In this document: one piece after another, positions 14,635 through 21,835 of the stretch
Position numbering within the stretch: position 1 is the first letter of the stretch
How the letters are laid out: every line of letters starts with the position of its first letter
Made by a program: the position numbers and the translations under genes
IMG/VR virus record: IMGVR_UViG_3300020438_005037
Span: 1 to 64,000 of that record
Source of the DNA: a virus
Strand: one strand, 5' to 3'
DNA length: 64,000 nt
Notes under the pieces: generated by a model
What the model was told of the DNA's origin: nothing
The model's input: the letters and a program-made list of their open reading frames with translations, nothing else
Databases searched by the model: none

Positions 14635-14851
14635 TATATTAGAATTTAACAGCAATGAAAAAATCATCGGTTGTGTAAATTTTGATAAACTTAACGCTGA
14701 TTCTGCATTAGAAATGTATTGGAATTATAAACTTCCTGATAATATAAATAAGTTTAATATAGATTATATATCAACAAAAAAAATTTATTACAATTTATCA
14801 AATAAGTTCCCTGCAAGAACATTTGAAATAAAACCATTATTGCCAAGGTAG
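14627..14851 (+). CDS. Hypothetical protein
   Basis: 74 residues from ATG 14627, whose ATGTATAG overlaps the guaC stop; the frame is open from 14609. Soluble, Asn/Lys/Tyr-rich, no signal or membrane segment, no recognised motif. It carries a longer-than-usual stretch of A/T-ending codons. Probably translated by coupling with guaC. Unknown function. Confidence 0.55.
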   Translation: MYSILEFNSNEKIIGCVNFDKLNADSALEMYWNYKLPDNINKFNIDYISTKKIYYNLSNKFPARTFEIKPLLPR

Positions 14852-14855
14852 TGCT

Positions 14856-15053
14856 ATGAAAAATAGACAAGTAAGTAAAATAATTTATTTGCAAGCTAAA
14901 AATCTTAAAGGAATACCAAAAGATCATATAGTTTACATACATTGGAAAGACAATTATCCACTAGTCTTACCAAAGAAAGAATCTGGTTTTGAATGGATAA
15001 ACTCAGTAAAATTGTCCTCAATTTTAGAAAAAAGATATATATTAGCTGCATAA
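14856..15053 (+). CDS. Small hypothetical protein
   Basis: 65 residues, basic, with AAGG 7 bases before the ATG. The run YLQAKNLKGIPKDHIVYIHW followed by KDNYPLVLPKKES suggests a compact beta fold such as an SH3- or OB-like module, but no family can be named. It lies 4 bases after the previous gene and in the same direction as the following tiny gene. Confidence 0.55.
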   Translation: MKNRQVSKIIYLQAKNLKGIPKDHIVYIHWKDNYPLVLPKKESGFEWINSVKLSSILEKRYILAA

Positions 15054-15063
15054 TTAGATAAAC

Positions 15064-15213
15064 ATGGAAGAAACAATTTCAGATTGCATTTTAATCAAAC
15101 TCCAATCAGCCCGGAAGAGATATGACTGGACGGCATATTATCAGTATCTCCATGACTACTGTGTCTTTCAAATAAACCAAAGAAAAAAAATTATTGACAA
15201 TAAGATCAATTGA
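15064..15213 (+). CDS. 49-residue hypothetical protein
   Basis: Reading frame from ATG 15064: MEETISDCILIKLQSARKRY, then an aromatic stretch (DWTAYYQYLHDYCVFQ) and a basic tail. It fills an otherwise empty gap, and the composition resembles a real helical protein, with no hydrophobic segment. Its 3' end carries the -35 box of the next promoter. Unknown. Confidence 0.5.
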   Translation: MEETISDCILIKLQSARKRYDWTAYYQYLHDYCVFQINQRKKIIDNKIN

Positions 15214-15222
15214 TGTTATACT
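15194..15222 (+). promoter_or_regulatory. Sigma70-type promoter
   Basis: TTGACA at 15194-15199, 17-bp spacer, TATACT at 15217-15222, 28 bases before the ATG at 15251. Confidence 0.8.
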
Positions 15223-15250
15223 AGTTGTACAATCATATACATAGGTGCTC

Positions 15251-15622
15251 ATGCGACGAAAATTGCGACTCAAAGAATCAAAACAACAAAAGCTCATGAA
15301 TGAACACAAGAAATATAATTTAGAAATGCGTCAGATCGGCTGTCATAAACAACAAAAGACCTTTGACCAATATGTGGCATGGAAGTATGGTTATTACAAA
15401 CCCAGAGAACAAAAGATTACAATAAAAGAAGAATCTATTTATCGTAGAGCAGAATTTACTGCACCCAGTTTAAACAGTGGCATCCTTAATCAATGTGTAA
15501 AGGCTAAAGAGCGAGTCTACACAGGTACATTGGTTACCGGTGTTGCTACTATGCACAAAAGTAATGCTGTGCCTATTATCAATAAAGATCAGGCATCGGA
15601 TTTAGCAACAATGCGGAGATAA
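15251..15622 (+). CDS. Conserved hypothetical phage protein ending in an ATMHKSN...DLATMRR block
   Basis: 123 residues from ATG 15251 (GTG at 15245 is the alternative). Strongly basic N-terminal helix (RRKLRLKESKQQKLMNEHKK), a central TFDQYVAWKYGYYKPR, and a C-terminal block VYTGTLVTGVATMHKSNAVP ending DQASDLATMRR. I recall this C-terminal block as typical of proteins in T4-like cyanophages, with unknown function. Basic charge would suit nucleic-acid binding. It has its own strong promoter and is followed 4 bases on by the HAD gene. Confidence 0.75.
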   Translation: MRRKLRLKESKQQKLMNEHKKYNLEMRQIGCHKQQKTFDQYVAWKYGYYKPREQKITIKEESIYRRAEFTAPSLNSGILNQCVKAKERVYTGTLVTGVATMHKSNAVPIINKDQASDLATMRR

Positions 15623-15626
15623 AGAG

Positions 15627-15995
15627 ATGATTTTGTATGTTGATGTTGATGGAACTATATGTAATGAAGTGGTTGATACAGCTATCGGTACTTCTGCAGA
15701 AAATATTGAAGTAAAGAAAAATTATATGGCTGCTACACCTTATTTAGATCGAATTGCGTATATTAACAAGTTGTATGACCAAGGTAATAGTATATACTAT
15801 TGGACTGCTAGAGGTGCACGATCAAAAATCAATTGGTTCCTAAAGACACAAGAACAACTAGATTCTTGGGGGTGCAAATATCACGGGTTGAGCGTTGGAA
15901 CCAAACCACATTTTGACGCATACATATGCGATAAAAGTTTCAACGCCGATAGTTGGTTTTTACACCAGACAATCCATAAAGATTTGATGATCTAA
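15627..15995 (+). CDS. HAD-superfamily phosphatase-like protein
   Basis: 122 residues. Motif I is YVDVDGTIC at residues 4-12 (nucleophile Asp6, general acid Asp8). Motif II is the YYWTARG segment, and the C-terminal YICDKSFNADSWF supplies the acidic motif. The TQEQLDSWGCKYHGLSVGTK stretch is typical of small capless HAD proteins found in phages and in polysaccharide gene clusters. Substrate unknown: a sugar phosphate or nucleotide is possible. AGAG lies just upstream of the ATG. Confidence 0.85.
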   Translation: MILYVDVDGTICNEVVDTAIGTSAENIEVKKNYMAATPYLDRIAYINKLYDQGNSIYYWTARGARSKINWFLKTQEQLDSWGCKYHGLSVGTKPHFDAYICDKSFNADSWFLHQTIHKDLMI

Positions 15996-16004
15996 AAAAT
16001 CCTC

Positions 16005-16032
16005 TTGACTTTTTAGTATTAGATGCTATAAT
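16005..16032 (+). promoter_or_regulatory. Sigma70-type promoter
   Basis: TTGACT at 16005-16010, 16-bp spacer, perfect TATAAT at 16027-16032, 37 bases before the ATG at 16069, which has an AGGAGA ribosome-binding site. Confidence 0.8.
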
Positions 16033-16068
16033 ATATTTAATTGTTCATAACACTAACAGGAGATTACT

Positions 16069-17376
16069 ATGGCTATTGCAAAGAAGAGAAGAAACACACG
16101 ACAAGGCAATGCAGGCATTGCGGCCAAGTCAATTGTCCGTAACAAAAATATTGAACCAGTTTGGACCGGTTGGGAGAGTATGACAGGTGAACAATTTTAT
16201 AATCATAAAAAAGTAAGCATCCGATATTATTACACAACTTTTAAACTACCTGAACTTGTTACCAATGTATTTGAGTGGATGAAAGTCAATGATTACTCTA
16301 AAGATGACATTAAGTATGCTCGTGCTGCAGGACCTGGAATTATTACAGCGGTAGCAGCAATACATGCACGTATGCTAGCCAACGGTATGCCAGATTTCAA
16401 TCAGAAAGAACAAAATTATTATGAAACTATGCCAGGGTTAGGTGATACAGTAACTCCTGTTTCAGATTACATCCGTGCCAAGGTCAAACTTGCTATATCA
16501 AATGGAAAAATTATATTAGCAATGAAAAAAGAATTAGAGCCAGTAGAACAGTATCCAAAACCTTATGTGCCAACAATCCAAGAACGAATTTCTGAACAAG
16601 CGGGTACAATGTCTGAGGATATAGATGAGTGGTTAGAAGGATTTTTATCAGACAAAAAAAGTTTTGATCCTAAAGGATTTAATTTTAAAAAGCACTTTGC
16701 AGCAAAAGGAGTGACACAAGCTCACGCACGTAAATTAAAGAAATTTTACGACGAACAATTGATGGATTTTATTGAGCTAGAGCAAATGCCTAGTGCAGGA
16801 CAATTGAAAAAATTATCTGAATTCGATGCAGATCAATGGCTACAATTAAAAGAAGGATACAATCATTTAACAAAAAATGACATAAAAAAATATAGAAGTG
16901 CTATTGAGGGTGTGATTGAAGCTTTAAATTTTGTAATAGAAGCAAGTAAAGCACAACGGAAGCCTCGTAAGGCAAAGCCGAAGAGTGCAACAAAACTAGT
17001 CGAAAAGTTAAAATTTTGCGTTAAGGATGATCGATTCCAATTAGCTAGTATTGCAGCAGAGAACATTGTTGGAGCTAATGAACTTTGGGTTTTTAATGTA
17101 AAATATCGTAAACTGGGTAAGTATATTGCTAAAAACATTGATACTACAGGACAAGGAAGAGAAGGGTCGGGCTTATCGGTTAAAGGTGCAAGTATTATAG
17201 ATTTTGATCCACAATTAAGTGTACAAAAAACACTTAGGAAGCCATTGGATCAATTGAAAGAATTTAAAGCAGCAGGCAAAGTTAAATTACGCAAATTTTT
17301 AGATGAAGTCCCAACTACAGATACATTACTTAACGGTCGTTGTAATAACGATACAATTCTTTTAAAAGTGCAATAA
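16069..17376 (+). CDS. Large conserved hypothetical phage protein
   Basis: 435 residues, basic at the N-terminus (AIAKKRRNTRQGNAG), mostly alpha-helical, with a Lys-rich linker near residues 295-310 (RKPRKAKPKSATKL) separating an N-terminal from a C-terminal domain. The last third contains a GANELWVFNVKYRKLGKYIA block and ends with a short beta-like tail. No enzymatic motif is visible. I recall homologous proteins in cyanophage genomes without known role. Own strong promoter and good ribosome-binding site suggest abundant early or middle expression, and the basic regions suggest nucleic-acid contact. Overlaps the next gene by 1 base. Confidence 0.8.
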   Translation: MAIAKKRRNTRQGNAGIAAKSIVRNKNIEPVWTGWESMTGEQFYNHKKVSIRYYYTTFKLPELVTNVFEWMKVNDYSKDDIKYARAAGPGIITAVAAIHARMLANGMPDFNQKEQNYYETMPGLGDTVTPVSDYIRAKVKLAISNGKIILAMKKELEPVEQYPKPYVPTIQERISEQAGTMSEDIDEWLEGFLSDKKSFDPKGFNFKKHFAAKGVTQAHARKLKKFYDEQLMDFIELEQMPSAGQLKKLSEFDADQWLQLKEGYNHLTKNDIKKYRSAIEGVIEALNFVIEASKAQRKPRKAKPKSATKLVEKLKFCVKDDRFQLASIAAENIVGANELWVFNVKYRKLGKYIAKNIDTTGQGREGSGLSVKGASIIDFDPQLSVQKTLRKPLDQLKEFKAAGKVKLRKFLDEVPTTDTLLNGRCNNDTILLKVQ

Positions 17377-17858
17377 TGGCAAAATTTATTTCAACAAAAA
17401 CATACGGGAACGATCAAGGATTAAGTTGTTGCTTTCGACAATGGGCAGCCGGCCATTCTCATTGCTCCTTGTTACATGGATACAGCATAGGAGTAAAGTT
17501 GACATTCGAATGTGATCACCTAGATGATCGCAACTGGGTGCAAGATTTTGGCGGACTTAAAAAATTCAAAGAATGGTTGAAATATATGTTTGACCATACA
17601 TTGTTAGTGGCAGAGGATGATCCTCTGTTAGATAAATTCATTGAATTAGACAAAGTCCAAGGTGGTTGGCAAGACAAAGGTATAATGGATCTTCGGATAG
17701 TTCCAGGAGTAGGCTGTGAAAAGTTTGCAGAATTAATACATAACACTTTGTCTGAAATGTTGCATGCAAATAGAAACACTTCATTGAACAAAAGTGTTAA
17801 CCTAAAATCTGTAGAAGTATTTGAACATAGTGCAAACAGTGCTATATATGAGGTATAG
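17376..17858 (+). CDS. queD: QueD/PTPS-family 6-carboxy-tetrahydropterin synthase-like protein
   Basis: 160 residues. The family uses a zinc site of three His and a catalytic Cys to make 6-carboxytetrahydropterin (queuosine/7-deazaguanine path) or a related pterin. Here CCFRQWAAGHSHCSLLHGYS carries candidate His27/His29, Cys30 and His34, but the third expected zinc His of the HGH motif is Tyr36. Conserved DRNWVQDFGGLKKFKEWL, FDHTLLVAEDDP and a C-terminal VEVFEHSANSAIYEV follow. The HGY variant is, as far as I recall, common in phage members. No other queuosine genes are in this window, so it may serve a host pathway or DNA base modification encoded elsewhere. Confidence 0.85.
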   Translation: MAKFISTKTYGNDQGLSCCFRQWAAGHSHCSLLHGYSIGVKLTFECDHLDDRNWVQDFGGLKKFKEWLKYMFDHTLLVAEDDPLLDKFIELDKVQGGWQDKGIMDLRIVPGVGCEKFAELIHNTLSEMLHANRNTSLNKSVNLKSVEVFEHSANSAIYEV

Positions 17859-17863
17859 TATAA

Positions 17864-18682
17864 GTGAAATTAGACAAGACACACTATAGCAAAGAAGAAT
17901 TTCAAAATATACTGGCAGAACGACGCCTAGATAAAAGAAATAAAAAATTGCATGACTCAATCGAAGATAGTGTGCCTACAGAACGTAACTACTTGTGTTT
18001 AAAACATGGAAATAAATATTCAGCTGATTATGTAAATATCCTATTCAGCATGTGTAAAAGACACAGTAAATTTGATTTTAATTTTTATTGCTTAACTGAA
18101 AATAGTAAAGGAATCGACCCCAATATAAAAATTTTACCTTTACCTATTTCTAATCTTACCGGTTGGTGGTACAAACCTTATATTTTTTCCGCAGAAATAC
18201 CTATCAAAGGCACTATTCTATACCTTGATTTAGACGTAGTAATTTCAAATGATGTGGAAAAAATTTGGAATTTCCATCCGGTTAAACTATGTGTATTACG
18301 AGACTTTATAAGAACAGTAAGACCTAGTTGGAACAGGATAAACTCTAGTGTGATAAAGTTCCAATGCGGCAAATATGACTTCATCTGGAATCAATTTATT
18401 AACAATAGTGCTGATTACATGCGTAAATATCATGGGGATCAGGATTATTTATACGAAACAGCAAGGAACATAGCACATTTCTTTCCTGATGATTGGATAA
18501 GAAGTTGGAAATGGGAGATTAGGAAAAGCAAACATGTAAACATTACTGCTCCTAAAGGTACAAGAAAATTTTTACACACAGAAACTGTAGAACCAGATCC
18601 TGGATGCTGTATACAAGTATTTCATGGAGATCCTAATCCTCATATATGTGAGGATCCTTTTATAATAAGACACTGGAAATGA
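17864..18682 (+). CDS. Glycosyltransferase-like protein (GT-A fold)
   Basis: 272 residues from GTG 17864. The first 45 residues are a charged helix; then the Rossmann-like core begins at YLCLKHGNKYSADYVNILFS. ILYLDLDVVISNDVEK carries the DxD metal/sugar-nucleotide motif, FQCGKYDFIWNQF follows, then the HGDQDYLYE acceptor-side motif and a C-terminal IQVFHGDPNPHICEDPFI. This order fits GT8-like and phage glycosyltransferases. Possible targets are phage DNA bases or host surface sugars. Stop overlaps the uvsE start (ATGA). Confidence 0.8.
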   Translation: MKLDKTHYSKEEFQNILAERRLDKRNKKLHDSIEDSVPTERNYLCLKHGNKYSADYVNILFSMCKRHSKFDFNFYCLTENSKGIDPNIKILPLPISNLTGWWYKPYIFSAEIPIKGTILYLDLDVVISNDVEKIWNFHPVKLCVLRDFIRTVRPSWNRINSSVIKFQCGKYDFIWNQFINNSADYMRKYHGDQDYLYETARNIAHFFPDDWIRSWKWEIRKSKHVNITAPKGTRKFLHTETVEPDPGCCIQVFHGDPNPHICEDPFIIRHWK

Positions 18683-19761
18683 AAAAACGAATTGGTTTTG
18701 CATGTAAATATATGCACTATAACCAAAATCAAAAGAAAAAACTTTTAGAAGAAATACAAAGACCTTTCAATACAAAATGTACTACAGTTGCATGGTTGAA
18801 TAGGCAAAATAAAGAGACTGCAGAAAACAGACTGTGGGATATAATGGTTCATAACATACAAAGTTATGTACAACTGATTAAATATGTTTCAACATTACCA
18901 GAAACTCTACATATGGTTAGATTAGGTAGTGATGTACTGCCTGTATATACAGAATCAACTTGGAGTTATTACTGGCAAAAAGCAGAAGTTAGAGCATATT
19001 GTGAAAGAGAGCTAGGCATTGCCGGTGCTATTGCTAGAGACAAAGATATAAAATTATCTATGCATCCTGGACAATTTACTGTGCTTGCAAGTGATAATGA
19101 TGAAATTGTACAACGCTCTATAGAGGAGTTCGAATACCATGTGGATATCGCACGTTGGATGGGCTACGGCAAACAGTTCCAAGATTTCAAGATCAACGTA
19201 CACATCGCGGGTCGAAAAGGTCCAGAAGGCATCAAAGCAGTATTGCCAAAACTTACCCCAGAGGCACGTAACACAATCACGATCGAGAATGATGAAACAA
19301 AATGGGGACTTGACGCAAGCCTCCAACTTGAAAATGACCTCGCATTGGTACTTGACATACACCATCACTGGGTTAACAGTGGAGAATACATTCAACCCAC
19401 CGATGATAGATATCAGCGTGTAGTAGATAGCTGGCGAGGTGTACGTCCTACTATCCATTATTCATACAGTAGGAACGAACACTTACCACCAGACTTCCAA
19501 CATAATTGTTTTCCCAATATGCAAATGCTTTTGGAAAATGGATACAAAAAACAAAAACTTAGAGCACATAGTGATTTTTATCCAAATTCAAGCGTCAACA
19601 ATTGGGCACTTTCATTCTTGGATTCTACAGATATTATGTGTGAATCTAAGTGCAAGAATCTAGCCAGTATTGAATTGTATGAATATTATCTTAAAAATAA
19701 AAAATTTCTTTGTCCTGAGCTATCAAACCAGCAAAACAGCTTTTTGGCTAGAGTTGCTTGA
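18679..19761 (+). CDS. uvsE: UV damage endonuclease UvsE/UVDE
   Basis: 360-residue TIM-barrel endonuclease that nicks 5' to UV photoproducts. Visible family segments are RIGFACKYMHYN, the MVRLGSDVLPV strand, SMHPGQFTVLAS (metal ligand His), an INVHIAGRKGPEG strand, TIENDETKWGLD (metal-binding Glu), LVLDIHHHWVN (His cluster) and PTIHYSYSR; the closing acid is in the AHSDFYP segment. Codons 155-260 (about 19140-19460) are distinctly GC-richer, near 48% by hand count of 19141-19320, and favour atc and cgt, unlike the gene ends, suggesting a recombined patch. Confidence 0.94.
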   Translation: MKKRIGFACKYMHYNQNQKKKLLEEIQRPFNTKCTTVAWLNRQNKETAENRLWDIMVHNIQSYVQLIKYVSTLPETLHMVRLGSDVLPVYTESTWSYYWQKAEVRAYCERELGIAGAIARDKDIKLSMHPGQFTVLASDNDEIVQRSIEEFEYHVDIARWMGYGKQFQDFKINVHIAGRKGPEGIKAVLPKLTPEARNTITIENDETKWGLDASLQLENDLALVLDIHHHWVNSGEYIQPTDDRYQRVVDSWRGVRPTIHYSYSRNEHLPPDFQHNCFPNMQMLLENGYKKQKLRAHSDFYPNSSVNNWALSFLDSTDIMCESKCKNLASIELYEYYLKNKKFLCPELSNQQNSFLARVA

Positions 19762-19966
19762 GGCTGTTTTCCTTATCGCAGCAAGCGCAATTTTAAGTTT
19801 TACTATTTTAGATCCCGCCACAAAAATCTTCATTCCGTTATATTTAATTGGCAGCATTGCTAGTGTAATAAGCACATACCTTAGAAGCAGCACCGCAATC
19901 GTGCTGTGCCTATGGTTCACTGCAATGAATTCCTGGGCCTTCGTACAGCTTTTCTTTTTAGAATAA
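19679..19966 (+). CDS. Small integral membrane protein
   Basis: About 95 residues if ATG 19679 is used; TTG 19670 or a TTG near 19754 are alternatives, and the last would remove the long overlap with uvsE. Three hydrophobic helices: LLEAVFLIAASAILSFTIL, IFIPLYLIGSIASVISTYL and AIVLCLWFTAMNSWAFVQLF. No family recognised. The part beyond the uvsE stop is convincing membrane protein; the upstream part may be non-coding. Unknown function. Confidence 0.55.
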   Translation: MNIILKIKNFFVLSYQTSKTAFWLELLEAVFLIAASAILSFTILDPATKIFIPLYLIGSIASVISTYLRSSTAIVLCLWFTAMNSWAFVQLFFLE

Positions 19967-19969
19967 ATA
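19962..19969 (+). promoter_or_regulatory. Late-type motif AATAAATA
   Basis: ATAAATA core 22 bases before the ATG at 19992, at the start of the Fe-S carrier/tail-fibre block. Confidence 0.45.
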
Positions 19970-19991
19970 CACGATAGCCGGAGCGTAGTCC

Positions 19992-21392
19992 ATGCTGTTG
20001 AGACAAATTTATGAACAAAAATTAATAGAAGCACAATTAAGTGATATTACTATTGGCTTCGAAATAGAATGTATTATTGATGGGAATAAAAAACCTACCT
20101 TCATAGAACTTGCTAAAAAATACAATGCTGTGGGAGTAGACGACACTAGCATTACACCTACTCGTGTATTTGGAAACGAGATAGGAATTGAGTATCGTCT
20201 TGGAGCTCTTGCACAAGGCGGTCAAATGGTTGCAAGTCCTGCAAATATTGTTACTTGTGCTAATTTTGTCCACGATTTGTTTCAACAAGGTGCTTATACC
20301 AACAAATCATGTGGTATGCATGCACATTTTGGTTTGGGAGCTATAACTAGATTAAGTAATCTAGAAACAGGATGGATTACCATAATGATGCTGCAATCAA
20401 AATTGTTTGAAACGTATGCAACATATAAAGGTCAAATGTTGTTTGATAACGATTACGCAAGTATACATGCAGTAAAGGAAAGTGTACAAGAAATAGTTGA
20501 TTATGCTACTGAGATAGCAGAAGAAGAAGATAAAGATGCGGTCATAAAATACCTGTTTGAAAACTTACTTAGCAAACGTGAATTTACAAAATATTCGGCT
20601 CTTTTTCCGCATGGACAAGGCACTCTTGAATGGAGAGGATTAAGAGGAATATTAGATGCGCCTCGGCAAAATATTAATTATCAAACAGTGCTAGGTTTTT
20701 TTAAACTTGCACTAAACTTTGCTGTGACTATCCGGCAGTTAATGAATAAATTCCAAAAATTTACAATAGCAGGTGTAGCACTTAAAGATATACAATCCTA
20801 CGCTGCTAAAGGAGGATATAAAAGTGCAATAGGAGGAAAAGGTAAAATTATGGATCTGATTAAAAAGTCGGATCTTAATAAAGATATGCAAAGGATATTT
20901 TCTCGTGCGCTTGGCCCAAGGATGAGTAGTAAAGATTTAAAATTACAATATTGGGACAGGATCAGTAATATAGTTGAAGATAGATTGCCAGCAGCTACAA
21001 AACCACTTAATCACATTTATGATATGTTTGGACAGTATGATCTATCATTACATGAAAAAATGATATCAGAATATTTTGAAATTCAAGCAAAAACACCAAT
21101 TAATAACATAGACATCATCATTGATGAAAATTTTACTACTGCAATAGACAAACGAATAGTTTTACAAATGTTTTTTAAACGCTGTAATTTAATTGCCAAA
21201 GATATAAAATTCTTTGAAAACCATGGTTATCTTTTGAGAAAAAGCCCTCAATTCCACCGTAGTAATAAAATAGTAGTAAAAGACGAAAAAGATAAGAAAA
21301 AAATTCAAGTATATCTAGAAGTAGTAAATAGATTTAATTTAAAATTTCACCTTATAAAAGACAATATAGAAATTGATCCTAGTAAATTTTAA
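19992..21392 (+). CDS. Putative amidoligase (COOH-NH2 ligase, glutamine-synthetase fold)
   Basis: 466 residues. The start TIGFEIECII is the first acidic strand of amidoligase/GCS-like enzymes, and GNEIGIEYRL gives the second acidic strand. YTNKSCGMHAHFGLGAITRL corresponds to the hallmark cGxHvH motif, and TLEWRGLRGI supplies a later Glu/Arg block. Such enzymes form amide or peptide bonds with ATP and occur in phages, where modification of capsid, host peptidoglycan or small peptides has been suggested. The C-terminal 200 residues are Lys-rich helices of no recognised family. A late-type motif precedes it, which suggests structural-phase expression. Confidence 0.7.
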   Translation: MLLRQIYEQKLIEAQLSDITIGFEIECIIDGNKKPTFIELAKKYNAVGVDDTSITPTRVFGNEIGIEYRLGALAQGGQMVASPANIVTCANFVHDLFQQGAYTNKSCGMHAHFGLGAITRLSNLETGWITIMMLQSKLFETYATYKGQMLFDNDYASIHAVKESVQEIVDYATEIAEEEDKDAVIKYLFENLLSKREFTKYSALFPHGQGTLEWRGLRGILDAPRQNINYQTVLGFFKLALNFAVTIRQLMNKFQKFTIAGVALKDIQSYAAKGGYKSAIGGKGKIMDLIKKSDLNKDMQRIFSRALGPRMSSKDLKLQYWDRISNIVEDRLPAATKPLNHIYDMFGQYDLSLHEKMISEYFEIQAKTPINNIDIIIDENFTTAIDKRIVLQMFFKRCNLIAKDIKFFENHGYLLRKSPQFHRSNKIVVKDEKDKKKIQVYLEVVNRFNLKFHLIKDNIEIDPSKF

Positions 21393-21414
21393 AACTATAC
21401 TAATAAAATAATAT

Positions 21415-21422
21415 CATAAATA
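21415..21422 (+). promoter_or_regulatory. Late-type motif CATAAATA
   Basis: ATAAATA core 17 bases before the ATG at 21440, in the 47-base gap behind the amidoligase-like gene. Confidence 0.5.
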
Positions 21423-21439
21423 CACTAAAGAGAGAAAAC

Positions 21440-21814
21440 ATGTCATTTGTTGTAGTCACGGATCGCGCCAAGAATAAAATTAATGAATTATGTAAAGAGA
21501 ACGAAGTTTTTGCCGTTACACTTAGTTTAAAAGGTGGCGGATGCGCAGGATATCAATATGATTGGGGAGTGACTGATAAACCAGAAAAAAGGGATGAAAT
21601 TATAGCAGCAGGTGAAGGACATTTAGCAATTGATAGGAAAAGCATGCTATTTTTAATGGGAACAGAAATTGATTACGTAAGTACAATTGTTGGATCTAAT
21701 TTTGAAATTAAGAATCCTAATGCAAAAAGCAGTTGCGGTTGCGGAACAAGTGTTAGTTTTGATGTAAGCACAATGCCTAGCCAAGAGAAGCCAGTGTTTA
21801 CTCCAACATGGTAA
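21440..21814 (+). CDS. A-type iron-sulfur carrier (IscA/ErpA/HesB-like)
   Basis: 124 residues. The family holds or transfers Fe-S clusters using three cysteines, all present: Cys35 in KGGGCAGYQY and Cys99/Cys101 in SSCGCGTSVSF. VTDRAKNKINEL at the start is the usual first helix. The tail after SVSFDV is about 18 residues longer than in bacterial IscA (TMPSQEKPVFTPTW). It lies 21 bases before the giant fibre gene with a late-type promoter, so it would be made with virion proteins. A role in metallating a virion or host protein is inference. Confidence 0.93.
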   Translation: MSFVVVTDRAKNKINELCKENEVFAVTLSLKGGGCAGYQYDWGVTDKPEKRDEIIAAGEGHLAIDRKSMLFLMGTEIDYVSTIVGSNFEIKNPNAKSSCGCGTSVSFDVSTMPSQEKPVFTPTW

Positions 21815-21835
21815 GAAATATCGGAGTTATAAAAA

